A stretch of 64,000 nt of DNA from Microbacterium ureisolvens (GTDB lineage Bacteria > Actinomycetota > Actinomycetes > Actinomycetales > Microbacteriaceae): positions 434,001 through 498,000 of the forward strand of contig NZ_JAEUAX010000001.1 in the NCBI RefSeq assembly GCF_019511645.1, in the 5' to 3' direction. Positions within the stretch are counted from its first letter, which is position 1, and the number at the start of each line of letters is the position of its first letter. The notes below the pieces were generated by a model, which saw only the letters and a program-made list of their open reading frames with translations, was not told the origin of the DNA and ran no database searches. This document shows positions 10,947-20,965 of this stretch, in pieces. Made by a program: the position numbers and the translations under genes.

Positions 10947-13900
10947 ATGTCCGCGAGCGACCGGCCGGGCTCCCTCACCCCGCTCGCCCGACTGGGCTTC
11001 AGCCGTCTGACGGAGGCGGAGGCACTTCTCGACGAGCTCGCCGCCCTCATCGACGCGCCCCGTGACGCTCTCCTCGACGCGGCCGCCGATGCGGCCGATC
11101 CCGACGAGGCGCTGCACGCGTTGGCACGTCTCGCACGCCGTGACCCTGCACCCGTACGCCGCGCGCGTGAACGGCCCGCGGCCTGGCGCGCGCTGTGGGC
11201 GCTGCTCGGCGCGTCGACCGGCTTCGGCGATTTCTTCTTCCGGCATCCTGCAGAGGTCGATCAGCTCGCCGATGCGGGGGAGAGGCTGCCCACACCGGAG
11301 GAGCTCCGCTCCGAACTGCTCGCATCGATCGACGCCGTCGACGGGTTCGCCGCGGAAGGCGGCGAGAGCGCCTGGGTCGCCCTGCGCGTGCGCTACCGCC
11401 GGATGCTCGCGCGCATCGCGGCATACGACCTCCTGAGCCCGTCGCCGGTCGACGAAGTGGCAGTGGTGTCGGCGCGGCTCGCGGATGCCGCGGGCGCGGC
11501 GCTCGAGGCATCCCTCGCGGTCGCCCGCACCCGCGTCTCAGGAGGCGCCGTCGGCGCCGGGCTGTTCCCGCGCGATCAGGTGGCGCGCACGAAGCTGGCG
11601 ATCATCGGCATGGGAAAGACCGGCGCGCGCGAGCTCAACTACGTCAGCGACGTGGATGTCATCTTCGTGGGAGGCGGCGACGACGATGCGATCGAGGAGT
11701 TCGGCGAGAGCCGCGTCGTCGACATCGCGACTCGACTGGCGGTCCAGACGATGCGCGGCATCTCCGGCGTCGAGATCGAGCCACCGCTGTGGGAGGTCGA
11801 CGCCAACCTGCGCCCGGAGGGCAAGCAGGGCGCGCTCGTGCGCACGCTCGACTCGCACCTGGCGTACTACGACCGGTGGGCGAAGAGCTGGGAGTTCCAG
11901 GCGCTGCTGAAGGCGCGGCCCGTCGCGGGCGACGACGGTCTCGCGCAGGCGTACATCGAAGCGGTGCAGCCCAAGGTGTGGACGAGCGCCGCCCGCGAGA
12001 ACTTCGTCGACAGCGTGCAGCGCATGCGCGAACGCGTCACCGAGCACATCCCGCCCGCCGACGTGCCGTATCAGCTGAAGCTCGGCCCGGGCGGCATCCG
12101 CGACATCGAGTTCACGGTGCAGCTGCTCCAGCTCGTGCACGGACTCTCGGACGACCGCATCCGGCAGCGCGGCACGCTGGAGGCGCTGGACGCGCTGGTC
12201 GCCGAGGGCTACATCGGTCGCGCCGAGGCATCCGCCTTCTCCCAGGACTACCGCGTCCTGAGACTGCTCGAACACCGCGTGCAGCTGCGCCAGCTGCGAC
12301 GCACGCATCTGATGCCGTCGCGCCCCGAGGAGCTTCGTGTCCTCGCGCGCGCGACGGGCCTCGCCGACACCGGCGACGGGGTCTGGCAGCTGTGGGAGTC
12401 CGTCAAGCGCGAAGTGCGCGACATCCATGTCCGGCTCTTCTATCGCCCGCTGCTGTCGGCGGTCGCGGCGCTGCCGGCCGACGAGCGGGTGCTGTCGACC
12501 GCGCAGGCCCACGACCGTCTCGCGGCGATCGGCTTCGCCGACCCTGCCGGCGCCCTGCGCCACATCGCGGCGCTGACGACCGGTCTGAGCCGCAAGGCGA
12601 CGATCCAGCGGCACCTGATGCCCGTCATGATCCGCTGGTTCGCGGACGGCGTCGATCCGGATTACGGCCTCCTCGCCTTCCGCCGGCTCAGCGAGCGGCT
12701 CGGAGACACCCACTGGTTCCTGCGCATGCTGCGGGACTCCTCCGGTGCCGCCGAGAGCCTGTCCCGCGTGCTGTCGGGCTCTCGCTACGTCGGGGAGCTC
12801 ATCGAGTGGATCCCCGAGTCCGCCGCGTGGCTCGACGACCCTGAGCTGCTGCGCCCCCGCTCCGGCGTCGCGCTGCAGCAGGAGGCGCGCGCGATCCAGA
12901 CCCGGCATGAGACGGTCGTCGATGCCATGCGGGCGGTGCGGGCGCTGCGGCGCCGCGAGCAGCTGCGGATCGCGATGGGAGCGATCCTCGGGAGCGTGAC
13001 GATCGAGGAGGTCGCGGACGCGCTCACGACCATCACGGAGGTCACGATCCAGGCGACTCTGCGCGCGGTGCGCCGTGAGGTGGTGCCGCCCGAAGACGCC
13101 GCGCTCGACTTCTCGGTCATCGCGATGGGACGCTTCGGCGGCGCGGAGCTCGGCTTCGGCTCGGACGCCGACGTCATGTACGTCTACCGGCCGAACGGCG
13201 TCGATCCGCAGCGCGCCCACGAGCTCGCCCTGAAGCTGGTCGCCGCACTGCGCAACCACTCCGAGGACCACCGCGTCCCGCTCGAGCTGGACGCAGACCT
13301 TCGCCCCGAAGGCCGCAACGGCCCGCTCGCCCGCTCGCTCGAGGCGTATGAGGAGTACTACCGGCGGTGGGCGCTGTCGTGGGAGGCGCAGGCGCTGCTG
13401 CGGGCGCGAGGCGTCGCCGGGAGCGTCAAGCTCATCGGCGACTTCATGGAGCTCGCCGATCGGGTGCGGTACCCGCAGGTCGTCGACCTCGCCGCCACGC
13501 GGGAGATCAAGCGCATCAAGGCCCGCGTCGAGAGCGAGCGTCTGCCGCAGGGCGTCGACCCGTCGCGGCATCTCAAACTCGGCCCTGGTTCGCTGAGCGA
13601 CGTCGAGTGGCTCGTCCAGCTGCTGCAGCTGCAGCACGCTCACGCGGTGCCCGAGATGCGGACGACATCCACACTGGGCGCGCTGCGCGCCGCCGAGAGC
13701 GCCGGACTCATCCCTGCCAGCGCCGCGGACCGGCTGTCGGACGCCTGGCGCCTCGCGAGCCGCCTCCGGTCGGCCAATACGCTGCTCTCCGGGCAGACGA
13801 GCGACGTGCTTCCGGTCGATCGCAAGAAGCTCGACGGCATCGGCCGCCTCCTCGAGTACCCGCCGCGGTCAGCCACGCAGGTCGAGGAGGACTACCTCGG

Positions 13901-13949
13901 CACCACGCGTCGCGCGCGTCGCGTGTTCGAGAAGCTCTTCTACGGCTGA
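10947..13949 (+). CDS. glnE: Bifunctional glutamine synthetase adenylyltransferase/deadenylase
   Basis: A 1000-residue enzyme that adenylylates, and reverses adenylylation of, a tyrosine on GlnA1 in response to nitrogen status. Two nucleotidyltransferase domains are evident: GKTGARELNYVSDVDVIFV near residues 222-240 and GRFGGAELGFGSDADVMYV near 728-746, each with the metal-binding DxD. Each is followed by a conserved KLGPGGIRDIEF or KLGPGSLSDVEW motif. The gene starts 13 bases after glnA2 and is surely co-transcribed with it. The target glnA1 is the next glutamine synthetase, on the opposite strand. Confidence 0.97.
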   Translation: MSASDRPGSLTPLARLGFSRLTEAEALLDELAALIDAPRDALLDAAADAADPDEALHALARLARRDPAPVRRARERPAAWRALWALLGASTGFGDFFFRHPAEVDQLADAGERLPTPEELRSELLASIDAVDGFAAEGGESAWVALRVRYRRMLARIAAYDLLSPSPVDEVAVVSARLADAAGAALEASLAVARTRVSGGAVGAGLFPRDQVARTKLAIIGMGKTGARELNYVSDVDVIFVGGGDDDAIEEFGESRVVDIATRLAVQTMRGISGVEIEPPLWEVDANLRPEGKQGALVRTLDSHLAYYDRWAKSWEFQALLKARPVAGDDGLAQAYIEAVQPKVWTSAARENFVDSVQRMRERVTEHIPPADVPYQLKLGPGGIRDIEFTVQLLQLVHGLSDDRIRQRGTLEALDALVAEGYIGRAEASAFSQDYRVLRLLEHRVQLRQLRRTHLMPSRPEELRVLARATGLADTGDGVWQLWESVKREVRDIHVRLFYRPLLSAVAALPADERVLSTAQAHDRLAAIGFADPAGALRHIAALTTGLSRKATIQRHLMPVMIRWFADGVDPDYGLLAFRRLSERLGDTHWFLRMLRDSSGAAESLSRVLSGSRYVGELIEWIPESAAWLDDPELLRPRSGVALQQEARAIQTRHETVVDAMRAVRALRRREQLRIAMGAILGSVTIEEVADALTTITEVTIQATLRAVRREVVPPEDAALDFSVIAMGRFGGAELGFGSDADVMYVYRPNGVDPQRAHELALKLVAALRNHSEDHRVPLELDADLRPEGRNGPLARSLEAYEEYYRRWALSWEAQALLRARGVAGSVKLIGDFMELADRVRYPQVVDLAATREIKRIKARVESERLPQGVDPSRHLKLGPGSLSDVEWLVQLLQLQHAHAVPEMRTTSTLGALRAAESAGLIPASAADRLSDAWRLASRLRSANTLLSGQTSDVLPVDRKKLDGIGRLLEYPPRSATQVEEDYLGTTRRARRVFEKLFYG

Positions 13950-14023
13950 ACCGGCCCCCACGGAGCTTCCCGGCCGTGACGCGGGGCCGACGGCCGCGCG
14001 GGCCCGGCTGCGACCGGCGCCGC

Positions 14024-14761
14024 TCACGCGCGTGGGCAGTGCGGGATTCCGTCGATGCGGTCGCCCTCCATCGGGCTGCCGGTGACGGCGGCCACGACGC
14101 GGACCGCACGATCCCAATAGCGGGCGTAGTGATACGGGTCGGCGTTGACCTGCGTGCGATGCGCGACGAGGGTCGGCTCCACCGCCGCACGGTCGGGCAC
14201 GCGCTCCGCCATGGCCCGGTAGAACACCGTGGCCGCGGTGTACGGATCGAGTCGCGCTTCGCGCGTACCCCAGGAGTCCTGCTGCTGGAAGAGTCCGATC
14301 GAGGTGGTGCGGGAGCCGTCGGGGTTCGTGACGCCGCTCGTCTCCCAGTCGCCGTAGTCGATGTTGCGCAACGACGATTCGCCCATGGCCGTCATCACGG
14401 CGATCGTCTGGTCCCGCGCGTCGAATCCCAGATCCCTGCCGGCCGCGAGGATCGTGCAGGCGTTGGTGAGCTGCTCGAACCGGTACCCGGCGACGGCGGG
14501 CTCGATGATCGGTGGCGGCGCCGGCGCGCGATCGTCCGGCGCGAGTGCCAGGTCGTCCGCCCATGACATCCGGAAGCTCCCCGCCAGGAGGGCCGCACCC
14601 ACGAGGAATGCGCCGAACAGGATCGCCGGAACGGCGATCGCCAGCGCGACGCCGGTCTTGCGGCCACGTCGACGGGTGTGCCGATTCGGCCTCCGCCTGC
14701 GTGCGCCCGGCGACCGACGCGTGGTGCGCCGTCGGGTCGTCGCGCTGGTGCGGGCGGGCAT
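14024..14761 (-). CDS. Membrane-anchored lysozyme-like protein, putative peptidoglycan hydrolase
   Basis: A 245-residue protein. The first 35 residues are extremely arginine-rich, then one transmembrane helix (about 37-62) anchors an extracellular domain of about 180 residues. That domain resembles the actinobacterial transglycosylase/lysozyme-like fold: an MTAMGESSL segment with the candidate catalytic glutamate (near 125), then SIGLFQQQDSWGT and YTAATVFYRAM. The activity is inferred. Upstream AGGA before ATG 14761 may serve as ribosome binding site. It is convergent with glnE and precedes the glnA1 terminator. Confidence 0.75.
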   Translation of the reverse strand: MPARTSATTRRRTTRRSPGARRRRPNRHTRRRGRKTGVALAIAVPAILFGAFLVGAALLAGSFRMSWADDLALAPDDRAPAPPPIIEPAVAGYRFEQLTNACTILAAGRDLGFDARDQTIAVMTAMGESSLRNIDYGDWETSGVTNPDGSRTTSIGLFQQQDSWGTREARLDPYTAATVFYRAMAERVPDRAAVEPTLVAHRTQVNADPYHYARYWDRAVRVVAAVTGSPMEGDRIDGIPHCPRA

Positions 14762-14853
14762 CGTCCTGGCCTTCTGTCGGTAGGTGCGCGGATGCGCTCG
14801 TTCAGCCTAGGCGGCGCGCCGGGCCGCGGCACGATCTCCCAGCGAACACAGAA

Positions 14854-14879
14854 GCGGGCCCCGGTCTCCCGGGGCCCGC
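14854..14879 (-). terminator. Intrinsic terminator after glnA1
   Basis: A perfect 11-pair GC-rich stem (GCGGGCCCCGG with CCGGGGCCCGC) and a 4-base loop, 15 bases beyond the glnA1 stop. No clear U-run is visible, as is common in high-GC actinobacteria. Confidence 0.7.
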
Positions 14880-14894
14880 CTGCGGTCTGGAACG

Positions 14895-16319
14895 TCAGAC
14901 GCCGAAGTACAGCTCGTACTCGAAGGGGTGCGGACGCGCGTTGAGCGGCTGGATCTCGTTCTCGATCTTGTACTCGATCCACGTCTCGATCAGCTCGGGC
15001 GTGAACACGCCGCCCTTGAGCAGGAACTCGTGGTCGGCGCGCAGCGCCTCGAGAGAGTCGAGCAGCGAGTTCGGCACCTGCGGGATGTTCTTCGCCTCCT
15101 CGGGGGGAAGCTCGTACAGGTCCTTGTCGACCGGCTCGTGCGGCTCGATGCGGTTCTGGATGCCGTCGAGGCCCGCCATGAGCTGCGCGGCGAAGGCCAG
15201 GTACGGGTTTCCCGACGCGTCCGGCGCGCGGAACTCGATGCGCTTGGCCTTCGGGTTCGAGCCCGTGATCGGGATACGGATGGCCGCAGAGCGGTTACCG
15301 GCCGAGTACACCAGGTTGACCGGGGCCTCGTAGCCCTTGACGAGACGCTTGTAGGAGTTGAGCGTCGGGTTGGTGAACGCGAGCAGAGCCGGCGCGTGCG
15401 CCAGGATGCCGCCGATGTACCAGCGTGCGGTGTCGGAGAGCTGCGCGTAGCCCTTCTCGTCGTAGAAGAGCGGCTTGCCGTCGAGCCACAGCGACTGGTG
15501 CGTGTGCATGCCCGAGCCGTTGTCGCCGAAGAGGGGCTTCGGCATGAACGTCGCGACCTTGCCCCACTCGTTCGCCACGTTCTTGACGATGTACTTGAAC
15601 TTCAGGATGTCGTCGGCCGCGTGCACCATCGTGTCGAAGCGGTAGTTGATCTCCTGCTGGCCACCGGTTCCCACCTCGTGGTGCGCGCGCTCGAGGTGCA
15701 GACCCGACTCGATGAGGCGGAGGCTGATGTCGTCGCGCAGGTCGGCCGTCTTGTCGACGGGCGAGACCGGGAAGTAACCGCCCTTGAACGGCGTCTTGTT
15801 GGCGAGGTTGCCGCCCTCTTCGGCGCGGCCGGTGTTCCAGGCGCCCTCTTCGGAGTCGACCGAGTAGAAGCTGGAGTTCTGCTTCACCTCGTAGCGGACG
15901 TCGTCGAAGATGTAGAACTCCGCCTCGGGAGCGAAGAACGCGGTGTCGGCGATGCCGGTCGAGGCGAGGTACTTCTCGGCCTTCTTGGCGACCTGGCGCG
16001 GGTCCTTCGAGTAGATCTCACCGTTGCGCGGGTTGTAGATGTCGAAGACCATGACGAGCGTCTTGGCCTCACGGAACGGGTCGAGGTACGCCGTCGACAC
16101 GTCCGGGATCAGCTGCATGTCCGATTCGTGGATGTTCGCGAAGCCCCGGATGGAGGAGCCGTCGAACAGCTGGCCGACCGTGAAGAATTCTTCGTCGACG
16201 GTCGAGGCCGGGATGTTGAAGTGCTGCTGCACGCCAGGAAGATCCGTGAAACGGATGTCGAGGAACTTGACGTCCTCGTCCTTGATGAACTTCAGCACCT
16301 CGGATGAATCTTTGAACAT
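14895..16319 (-). CDS. glnA1: Glutamine synthetase type I, adenylylated form
   Basis: A 474-residue GSI-beta enzyme that makes glutamine from glutamate, ammonia and ATP. Typical motifs are present: [11 protein letters not shown] near residue 48, [14 protein letters not shown] near 207, and [12 protein letters not shown] near 264. The loop [11 protein letters not shown] (near residue 400) contains the tyrosine that GlnE modifies. ATG 16319 gives exactly the usual length and has GGAG nine bases upstream; an upstream in-frame start would add 19 residues. The promoter region carries a GlnR-like operator, linking transcription to nitrogen. Confidence 0.97.
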   Translation of the reverse strand: MFKDSSEVLKFIKDEDVKFLDIRFTDLPGVQQHFNIPASTVDEEFFTVGQLFDGSSIRGFANIHESDMQLIPDVSTAYLDPFREAKTLVMVFDIYNPRNGEIYSKDPRQVAKKAEKYLASTGIADTAFFAPEAEFYIFDDVRYEVKQNSSFYSVDSEEGAWNTGRAEEGGNLANKTPFKGGYFPVSPVDKTADLRDDISLRLIESGLHLERAHHEVGTGGQQEINYRFDTMVHAADDILKFKYIVKNVANEWGKVATFMPKPLFGDNGSGMHTHQSLWLDGKPLFYDEKGYAQLSDTARWYIGGILAHAPALLAFTNPTLNSYKRLVKGYEAPVNLVYSAGNRSAAIRIPITGSNPKAKRIEFRAPDASGNPYLAFAAQLMAGLDGIQNRIEPHEPVDKDLYELPPEEAKNIPQVPNSLLDSLEALRADHEFLLKGGVFTPELIETWIEYKIENEIQPLNARPHPFEYELYFGV

Positions 16320-16390
16320 GAAGACTCCAGAGGTAGGGCATTCGGATCCGCCCGTACGGGCCGGGCACTTTGGCACGGTACCCGCGGGGC

Positions 16391-16428
16391 ATTGCCCTCC
16401 AGTATCACTTGTGTTTCCGGGATGTTAC
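16391..16428 (-). promoter_or_regulatory. GlnR-like operator upstream of glnA1
   Basis: On the minus strand four five-base boxes spaced by exactly six bases read GTAAC, GAAAC, GATAC, GCAAT. The actinobacterial GlnR consensus is gTnAC-n6-GaAAC-n6-gTnAC-n6-GaAAC; the first pair matches perfectly and the second pair weakly. It lies 72-110 bases before the glnA1 start, inside the divergent region shared with the RDD gene. A second GTAAC-n6-GAAAC box lies before amt. The regulator gene is not in this window. Confidence 0.7.
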
Positions 16429-16451
16429 GGCGACCTGGGTACGCTGGGGAA

Positions 16452-16844
16452 GTGACGCAGAGCATCCAGGACTACCCCGGCGAACGCCTCGGACTGCCCC
16501 GTGAGGGCGCCGGCTCCATCGGCCGTCTGGGCCGCCGCGTCGGCGCTCTCTTCCTCGATTACGGCGCCGCGTACCTCATCTCCGGGTTCTTCGGATGGGA
16601 CCCGCTGGCGATCCTCGCGATCTTCGCCGCCATCCAGATCGTGTTCCTGCCGACGCTCCAGGGGAGCCCGGGCCATCGCATCTTCGGCCTGCGCCTGGTG
16701 CGCCTCGACGGCGCATGGGTGGGCCTGTGGCGTCCCGTCATCCGCACAGCTCTGCTCATCCTCGCGATCCCGGCGGTCATTTGGGACGCCGATCAGCGCG
16801 GCCTGCACGACAAGGCCGCGGGCACGGTGCTCATCCGCTCCTGA
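16452..16844 (+). CDS. RDD-family membrane protein
   Basis: A 130-residue protein with about three hydrophobic segments and the RDD-type signature (LGRRVGALFLDYGAAYLIS near residue 25, then SPGHRIFGLRLVRLDG). It matches the small RDD gene found between glnA1 and a DUF4191 gene in mycobacteria. Start GTG 16452 is chosen because TACGCT ends six bases before it, implying a leaderless message; it also fits the domain boundary. The function of RDD proteins is mostly unknown; transport or ion homeostasis is suggested for some. Confidence 0.86.
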   Translation: MTQSIQDYPGERLGLPREGAGSIGRLGRRVGALFLDYGAAYLISGFFGWDPLAILAIFAAIQIVFLPTLQGSPGHRIFGLRLVRLDGAWVGLWRPVIRTALLILAIPAVIWDADQRGLHDKAAGTVLIRS

Positions 16845-16850
16845 GACGAC

Positions 16851-16885
16851 AGAACCCGGCCGGCGTCTCAGCCGGACCGGGTTCT
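16851..16885. terminator. Bidirectional terminator between RDD and DUF4191 genes
   Basis: AGAACCCGG pairs with CCGGGTTCT, with an inner CCGGC/GCCGG helix. It lies 6 bases after the RDD stop and 11 bases from the stop of the facing DUF4191 gene, so it can serve both. Confidence 0.75.
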
Positions 16886-16896
16886 GCGACGCGCTC

Positions 16897-17607
16897 TCAG
16901 CGCGGACGCGGCGCTCGGACCTTCGTCGGGTCGATGCCCTTCGGGATCGGCAGCGACGTGAGCGACTGCGAGACCGATTCGATGCGCTTGATGACTGCGG
17001 CCATCGTCGCCCGGTCGATCTTGTTCGGCAGCGCCTTTATGGTCGGCGCGAGCTTCGAGATGGGCGTCTCGCCCTCGCCGTGGCCGACGTACAGCACCGT
17101 CAGGGGAACGCCGGAGGCCACCCGCTGCACCTTGGAGCGCTCGTCGTTCACGAGCCGCGTGAGGCGCCCACGGGCCCCCTCGCCGACGATCACGACGCCG
17201 CCACGACCGATCGCGCGGTAGACGGCCTCCTGGGTCTTGGGGTTGATGCCCACCGGCATCTCGCTGGCCTGCCACTTGCGGCCCAGCGACGTCGACAGGA
17301 CGTGGCCGGTGGCTCCCGGCATTCCGTCGATCTTCTTGTACATCGCGCGGGTTGACAGACGGGTCATCGTCATCATCGATGCGAGCACGCCCAGCATGAG
17401 GCCGGTGACACCCCACAGGATGACGCTCCAGACGGCGACCGGCGGGATGACGAAGCCGATGCCCACGCCGACGGCGATGCCGAGCAGGAGGATGCCGATC
17501 AGCAGGAACGGCAGCCAGCGGAACTCCTTCTGAGTGAAGGTGTAGAGGGTACGGATCTGGGAGAAGAATCCCGGGCCCTTCTCGGGGGCGGAACTGCGCG
17601 CGGCCAT
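16897..17607 (-). CDS. DUF4191 membrane protein
   Basis: A 236-residue protein with a basic N-terminus, two transmembrane helices (about 30-78) and a cytoplasmic C-terminal domain rich in basic and hydrophobic residues. It corresponds to the conserved gene beside lipA/glnA1 in mycobacteria (Rv2219 type). Function unknown. ATG 17607 is supported by a minus-strand TAGGCT seven bases before it. Position next to glnA1 is conserved but does not prove a role in nitrogen metabolism. Confidence 0.85.
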   Translation of the reverse strand: MAARSSAPEKGPGFFSQIRTLYTFTQKEFRWLPFLLIGILLLGIAVGVGIGFVIPPVAVWSVILWGVTGLMLGVLASMMTMTRLSTRAMYKKIDGMPGATGHVLSTSLGRKWQASEMPVGINPKTQEAVYRAIGRGGVVIVGEGARGRLTRLVNDERSKVQRVASGVPLTVLYVGHGEGETPISKLAPTIKALPNKIDRATMAAVIKRIESVSQSLTSLPIPKGIDPTKVRAPRPR

Positions 17608-17731
17608 AGCTTCCAGCCTACCTTTTCGCAGGCTCCTGCTCGGCTCCTCCACAGTCGAGCGCGAGCGGCATCCATCCACAGACGTCGCCGCACCGCGGAG
17701 GCGGCAGAGCACGCCGGCGCACACTGGCCAC

Positions 17732-19045
17732 ATGACCACCGCCGACGGCACGCTCAGCAGGCCCTACCGTGTCATCCGCGCGGTGCGGGCGCGGGAGGAC
17801 GGCCCGTGGCCGGGCACTCTCGTACGCACCGCCGGCGGTGACGCGTGGGTGCTGGTGGACGCCGCCGTTCTCGGCGCGGACTGGAGGGGATGGCAGGCCG
17901 CCCCCGACGGCCATGTGCTGACCCCGGTCGACGTCGTGCGACGCGTGGACGGACACGACGTGGTGATGCCCGTGCTCTCGGAGCGCCTCGAGGACTTCGT
18001 GCGCCGCCGTGCCGCACGGATGCCGCTCAGCATGGGTGAGGCCGTGACACTCGGCGTGAGCGTGCTGCGGGGCTGCGTCCAGATCGCGGGCGAGCCCGAT
18101 GCCGCGGGCGAATGGTGGCTCGACGACGCGGGCAGGCCGGTGCTGGTGACGGATGCCTCGGCCCGGCGCGCGCTGGAGGCGTCCGCGGCCGTCCTCGAGG
18201 AGGCGGGCGTCGACCCGCCCGCACAGCGCACGTGGCAGACCGCGCTGCGCGCCGTCACCGCGGAGCGCGTCTCGGTCCTCGAGCTCGAGGCCGCTGAGGA
18301 GGCGCTGTTCGCCCTCGCCGAGGCGGAGCCGCTCATCACCGTCAGTCTGAGTCCCCGCAGTGCCACCGAAGGCGTCGCCCGCGCCCACGAGGAGACACGC
18401 CGCCTGGCCGACGTGCCACACGAGCCGGCTCCGCGTTCGATGTGGCAGACGCTCGTCGCCGGCGTGGACGACGATCTCGCCGACACCGTCTCGCGGGCGA
18501 CGACGGCGGTCTGGCGGCGACTGCGCCGCACGGGGGACGGGGCGAAGACCGGGCCGCGACGCGCGCCGTGGCTGGTCGGCGGAGCCGTCGCGGCGGCCGT
18601 CCTCGCCGGTGGCGCGCTGTGGCCGAGCGCGAGCGGGGTGGCGACCGACGAGGGTGCCGGCGCCGCGCCCAGCGCGACGCCCGAACCTGGGGCACCCGTT
18701 CCCGCGGGTTCCGAACCACCGGCGCCGTCCGCGAACGGTGCACCGGCGGGGGAGCCCGCCGACCTCGAGCGCACGACGGCAGGCCTGCTGGATGCACGGA
18801 ATGCCTGCGCCGGGGATGCCGCCTGCCTCGCGGCCGTGACCGTGGACGCGGTCCCGCTGGCCGGTGGCGCCATCGACGAGCCTGCGACAGGGCGCACGGT
18901 GACGCTGCTCGACGATTTCGGCGACATCGCGGTGCTCCGGGTGGACGCGGAAGACGCGTCCGTCCCGTCGCAGATGGTCGTCGTCCTGCGCCGAGATGAC
19001 AAGTGGCTGCTGCGCGACGTCTCCGACGTCGCGCAGCAGCCCTAG
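17732..19045 (+). CDS. Single-pass membrane protein of unknown function
   Basis: A 437-residue protein. Residues 1-270 form an alanine-, valine- and tryptophan-containing cytoplasmic part with no motif I recognise, though the layout recalls a degenerate kinase-like regulator. One transmembrane helix lies at about 281-300, followed by a proline/alanine/glycine-rich linker and an extracellular domain of about 100 residues with one cysteine pair (near residues 354 and 360). It is divergent from the DUF4191 gene and convergent with sucB. I cannot assign a function. Confidence 0.75.
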   Translation: MTTADGTLSRPYRVIRAVRAREDGPWPGTLVRTAGGDAWVLVDAAVLGADWRGWQAAPDGHVLTPVDVVRRVDGHDVVMPVLSERLEDFVRRRAARMPLSMGEAVTLGVSVLRGCVQIAGEPDAAGEWWLDDAGRPVLVTDASARRALEASAAVLEEAGVDPPAQRTWQTALRAVTAERVSVLELEAAEEALFALAEAEPLITVSLSPRSATEGVARAHEETRRLADVPHEPAPRSMWQTLVAGVDDDLADTVSRATTAVWRRLRRTGDGAKTGPRRAPWLVGGAVAAAVLAGGALWPSASGVATDEGAGAAPSATPEPGAPVPAGSEPPAPSANGAPAGEPADLERTTAGLLDARNACAGDAACLAAVTVDAVPLAGGAIDEPATGRTVTLLDDFGDIAVLRVDAEDASVPSQMVVVLRRDDKWLLRDVSDVAQQP

Positions 19046-19064
19046 AAGCGGGAACGGCCCCTGA

Positions 19065-20903
19065 TCAGATGCCCAGGTTCGCCACGAACGACGCCGCTTC
19101 GAGGCGCGTCTTCACGGCGCCGAGGAAACGTGCGGCGTCCGCGCCGTCGATGACGCGGTGGTCGTACGAGAGCGCGAGGTACACGTACGAGCGCACCGAG
19201 ATCGCGTCCTTGCCGTCGACCGTCACGACGCCGGGGCGCTTGACGACCACGCCGGTGCCCAGGATGGCGGTCTGGGGCAGGAACACGACGGGGGTGTCGA
19301 ACAGCGCGCCGCGCGAACCGGTGTTGGTCAGCGTGAACGTGCCGCCCGCAAGCTCGTCGGGCTTCAGCTTGTTGTCGCGCGTGCGAGCGGCGAGGTCGGC
19401 GATCTCGTGGGCGATCTGCGCGAGGTTCTTGTCGGCCGCGTCGCGGAGCACCGGCGTCAGCAGGCCCCGCTCGGTGTCGACGGCGATCGACAGGTTCTCG
19501 GTCGCCGGGTACACGATCTGGTCGCCGTCCACCGTGGAGTTGACGACGGGGTACGCCTGCAGCGCCTCGGCGGCGGCCAGCGCGAAGAACGGCAGGAACG
19601 ACAGCTTGTCGCCGGTCTTGGCGAGGAAGTCGTTCTTCACCTTGTCACGGAAGCTCGCGAGCTTCGTGACGTCGACCTCGACCACCGTGGTGAGCTGCGC
19701 CGTCGACTGCATCGACTCCACGGCCCGCGAGGCGAGCACCTTGCGCAAACGCGACATCGGCTGCGTCGTGCCGCGCAGCGGCGACACCTCGAGCGCGGGC
19801 GCGGCCGCCGTGGCGGGAGCGGGGGCGGCGGGAGCCGACGCGGCCGCCTCGGCGGCCTTCAGCACGTCCTCCTTGCGGATGCGACCACCGACGCCCGTGC
19901 CCTTGACCGAGCCGAGGTCGACGCCCTGCTGCTGAGCGAGGCGACGCACGAGCGGCGTGACGTAGGTGATCCCGTCCTCCTCGGCGACCAGTGCCGGCGC
20001 CGCAGCCGCCGGTGCTGCGGCGGGGGCAGGAGCGGCAGCCGGTGCGGGAGCGGCAGCGGGCGCCGCGGCCGGCGCCTGGGCCGGAGCAGCGGGAGCCGGT
20101 GCTGGAGCAGCGGGAGCCGGTGCCGGAGCAGCGGGAGCCGGTGCTGGAGCAGCGGGAGCCGGTGCCGGAGCAGCGGCCGGTGCCGGAGCCGGAGCAGCGG
20201 CCGGTGCCGGCGCCGGAGCGGCGGCGGGGGCAGGAGCGGCCACAGCGGGCGCGGAGCCGGCCTCGCCGATGCGGGCGAGCGGTGAGCCGACGCCGACCGT
20301 CTCGTCCTCGGCGACGAGGATCTCGGTGAGCACACCCGCGAACGGCGACGGGATCTCGGTGTCGACCTTGTCGGTCGAGATCTCGAGGAGCGGCTCGTCC
20401 ACGGCGACCTCGTCGCCCACCTGCTTGAGCCAGCGAGTGACGGTGCCTTCGGTCACGCTCTCCCCGAGCTCGGGCAGGACGACGTCCTTGCCGCCTGCCG
20501 GTGCGGCGGGCTGCTCGGCGGCGGGTGCCGGCGCGGCCTCGGCGGGGACCTCTGCAGCAGGCGCCTCTGCGGCAGGCGCCTCTGCGGCGGGGGCCTCTGC
20601 CGGTGCGGCCGGGGCCGGCTCGGCGGCTGCGGCCTCGGGGGCCGGGGCCGCGGCGGGGGTGCCCGAGCCGTCGCCGATCTTGGCCAGCACGGCGCCGACC
20701 TCGACGGTCTCGTCCTCCTGCACGAGGATCTCCTCGATCACGCCGCTGACGGGCGAGGGGATCTCCGTGTCCACCTTGTCCGTGGAGATCTCGAGCAGGC
20801 CCTCGTCCGCCTGGACCGTATCGCCGACGTTCTTGAGCCAGCGGGTGACCGTTCCCTCTGTCACGCTCTCGCCGAGAGCGGGGAGGACCACGGATGTGCT
20901 CAT
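19065..20903 (-). CDS. sucB: Dihydrolipoyl acyltransferase, E2 of 2-oxoacid dehydrogenase
   Basis: A 612-residue E2. Two lipoyl domains (about 1-76 and 140-213) each carry the lipoylated lysine in STDKVDTE (Lys43 in the first). They are joined by alanine/proline linkers. A peripheral-subunit-binding domain ([16 protein letters not shown], near 325-360) and the catalytic domain with [13 protein letters not shown] near 585 follow. In actinobacteria genes named sucB usually encode the acetyltransferase (DlaT) that works with AceE and Lpd, so acetyl-CoA formation is the likely main role. It is followed on the same strand by no gene; lpd lies upstream. Confidence 0.94.
   Translation of the reverse strand: MSTSVVLPALGESVTEGTVTRWLKNVGDTVQADEGLLEISTDKVDTEIPSPVSGVIEEILVQEDETVEVGAVLAKIGDGSGTPAAAPAPEAAAAEPAPAAPAEAPAAEAPAAEAPAAEVPAEAAPAPAAEQPAAPAGGKDVVLPELGESVTEGTVTRWLKQVGDEVAVDEPLLEISTDKVDTEIPSPFAGVLTEILVAEDETVGVGSPLARIGEAGSAPAVAAPAPAAAPAPAPAAAPAPAPAAAPAPAPAAPAPAPAAPAPAPAAPAPAPAAPAQAPAAAPAAAPAPAAAPAPAAAPAAAAPALVAEEDGITYVTPLVRRLAQQQGVDLGSVKGTGVGGRIRKEDVLKAAEAAASAPAAPAPATAAAPALEVSPLRGTTQPMSRLRKVLASRAVESMQSTAQLTTVVEVDVTKLASFRDKVKNDFLAKTGDKLSFLPFFALAAAEALQAYPVVNSTVDGDQIVYPATENLSIAVDTERGLLTPVLRDAADKNLAQIAHEIADLAARTRDNKLKPDELAGGTFTLTNTGSRGALFDTPVVFLPQTAILGTGVVVKRPGVVTVDGKDAISVRSYVYLALSYDHRVIDGADAARFLGAVKTRLEAASFVANLGI
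20083..20166. repeat. 21-base tandem repeat encoding the E2 Ala-Pro linker
   Basis: Four consecutive 21-base units (GGAGCAGCGGGAGCCGGTGC plus C or T) start at 20083, 20104, 20125 and 20146. On the minus strand they encode a seven-residue Ala/Pro unit of the flexible linker after the second lipoyl domain. Such arrays can change copy number, altering linker length. Confidence 0.85.
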
Positions 20904-20965
20904 GAGGATGTCTCCTTCTGAAGAAATATCGGATCTAGCTTAGTGATGGGGCGCGGCCCGAAGGG

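Noticed and set aside
20083..20280. Short repeats in sucB considered as a CRISPR array
   Set aside because: Units are contiguous without spacers and encode the Ala-Pro linker in frame.
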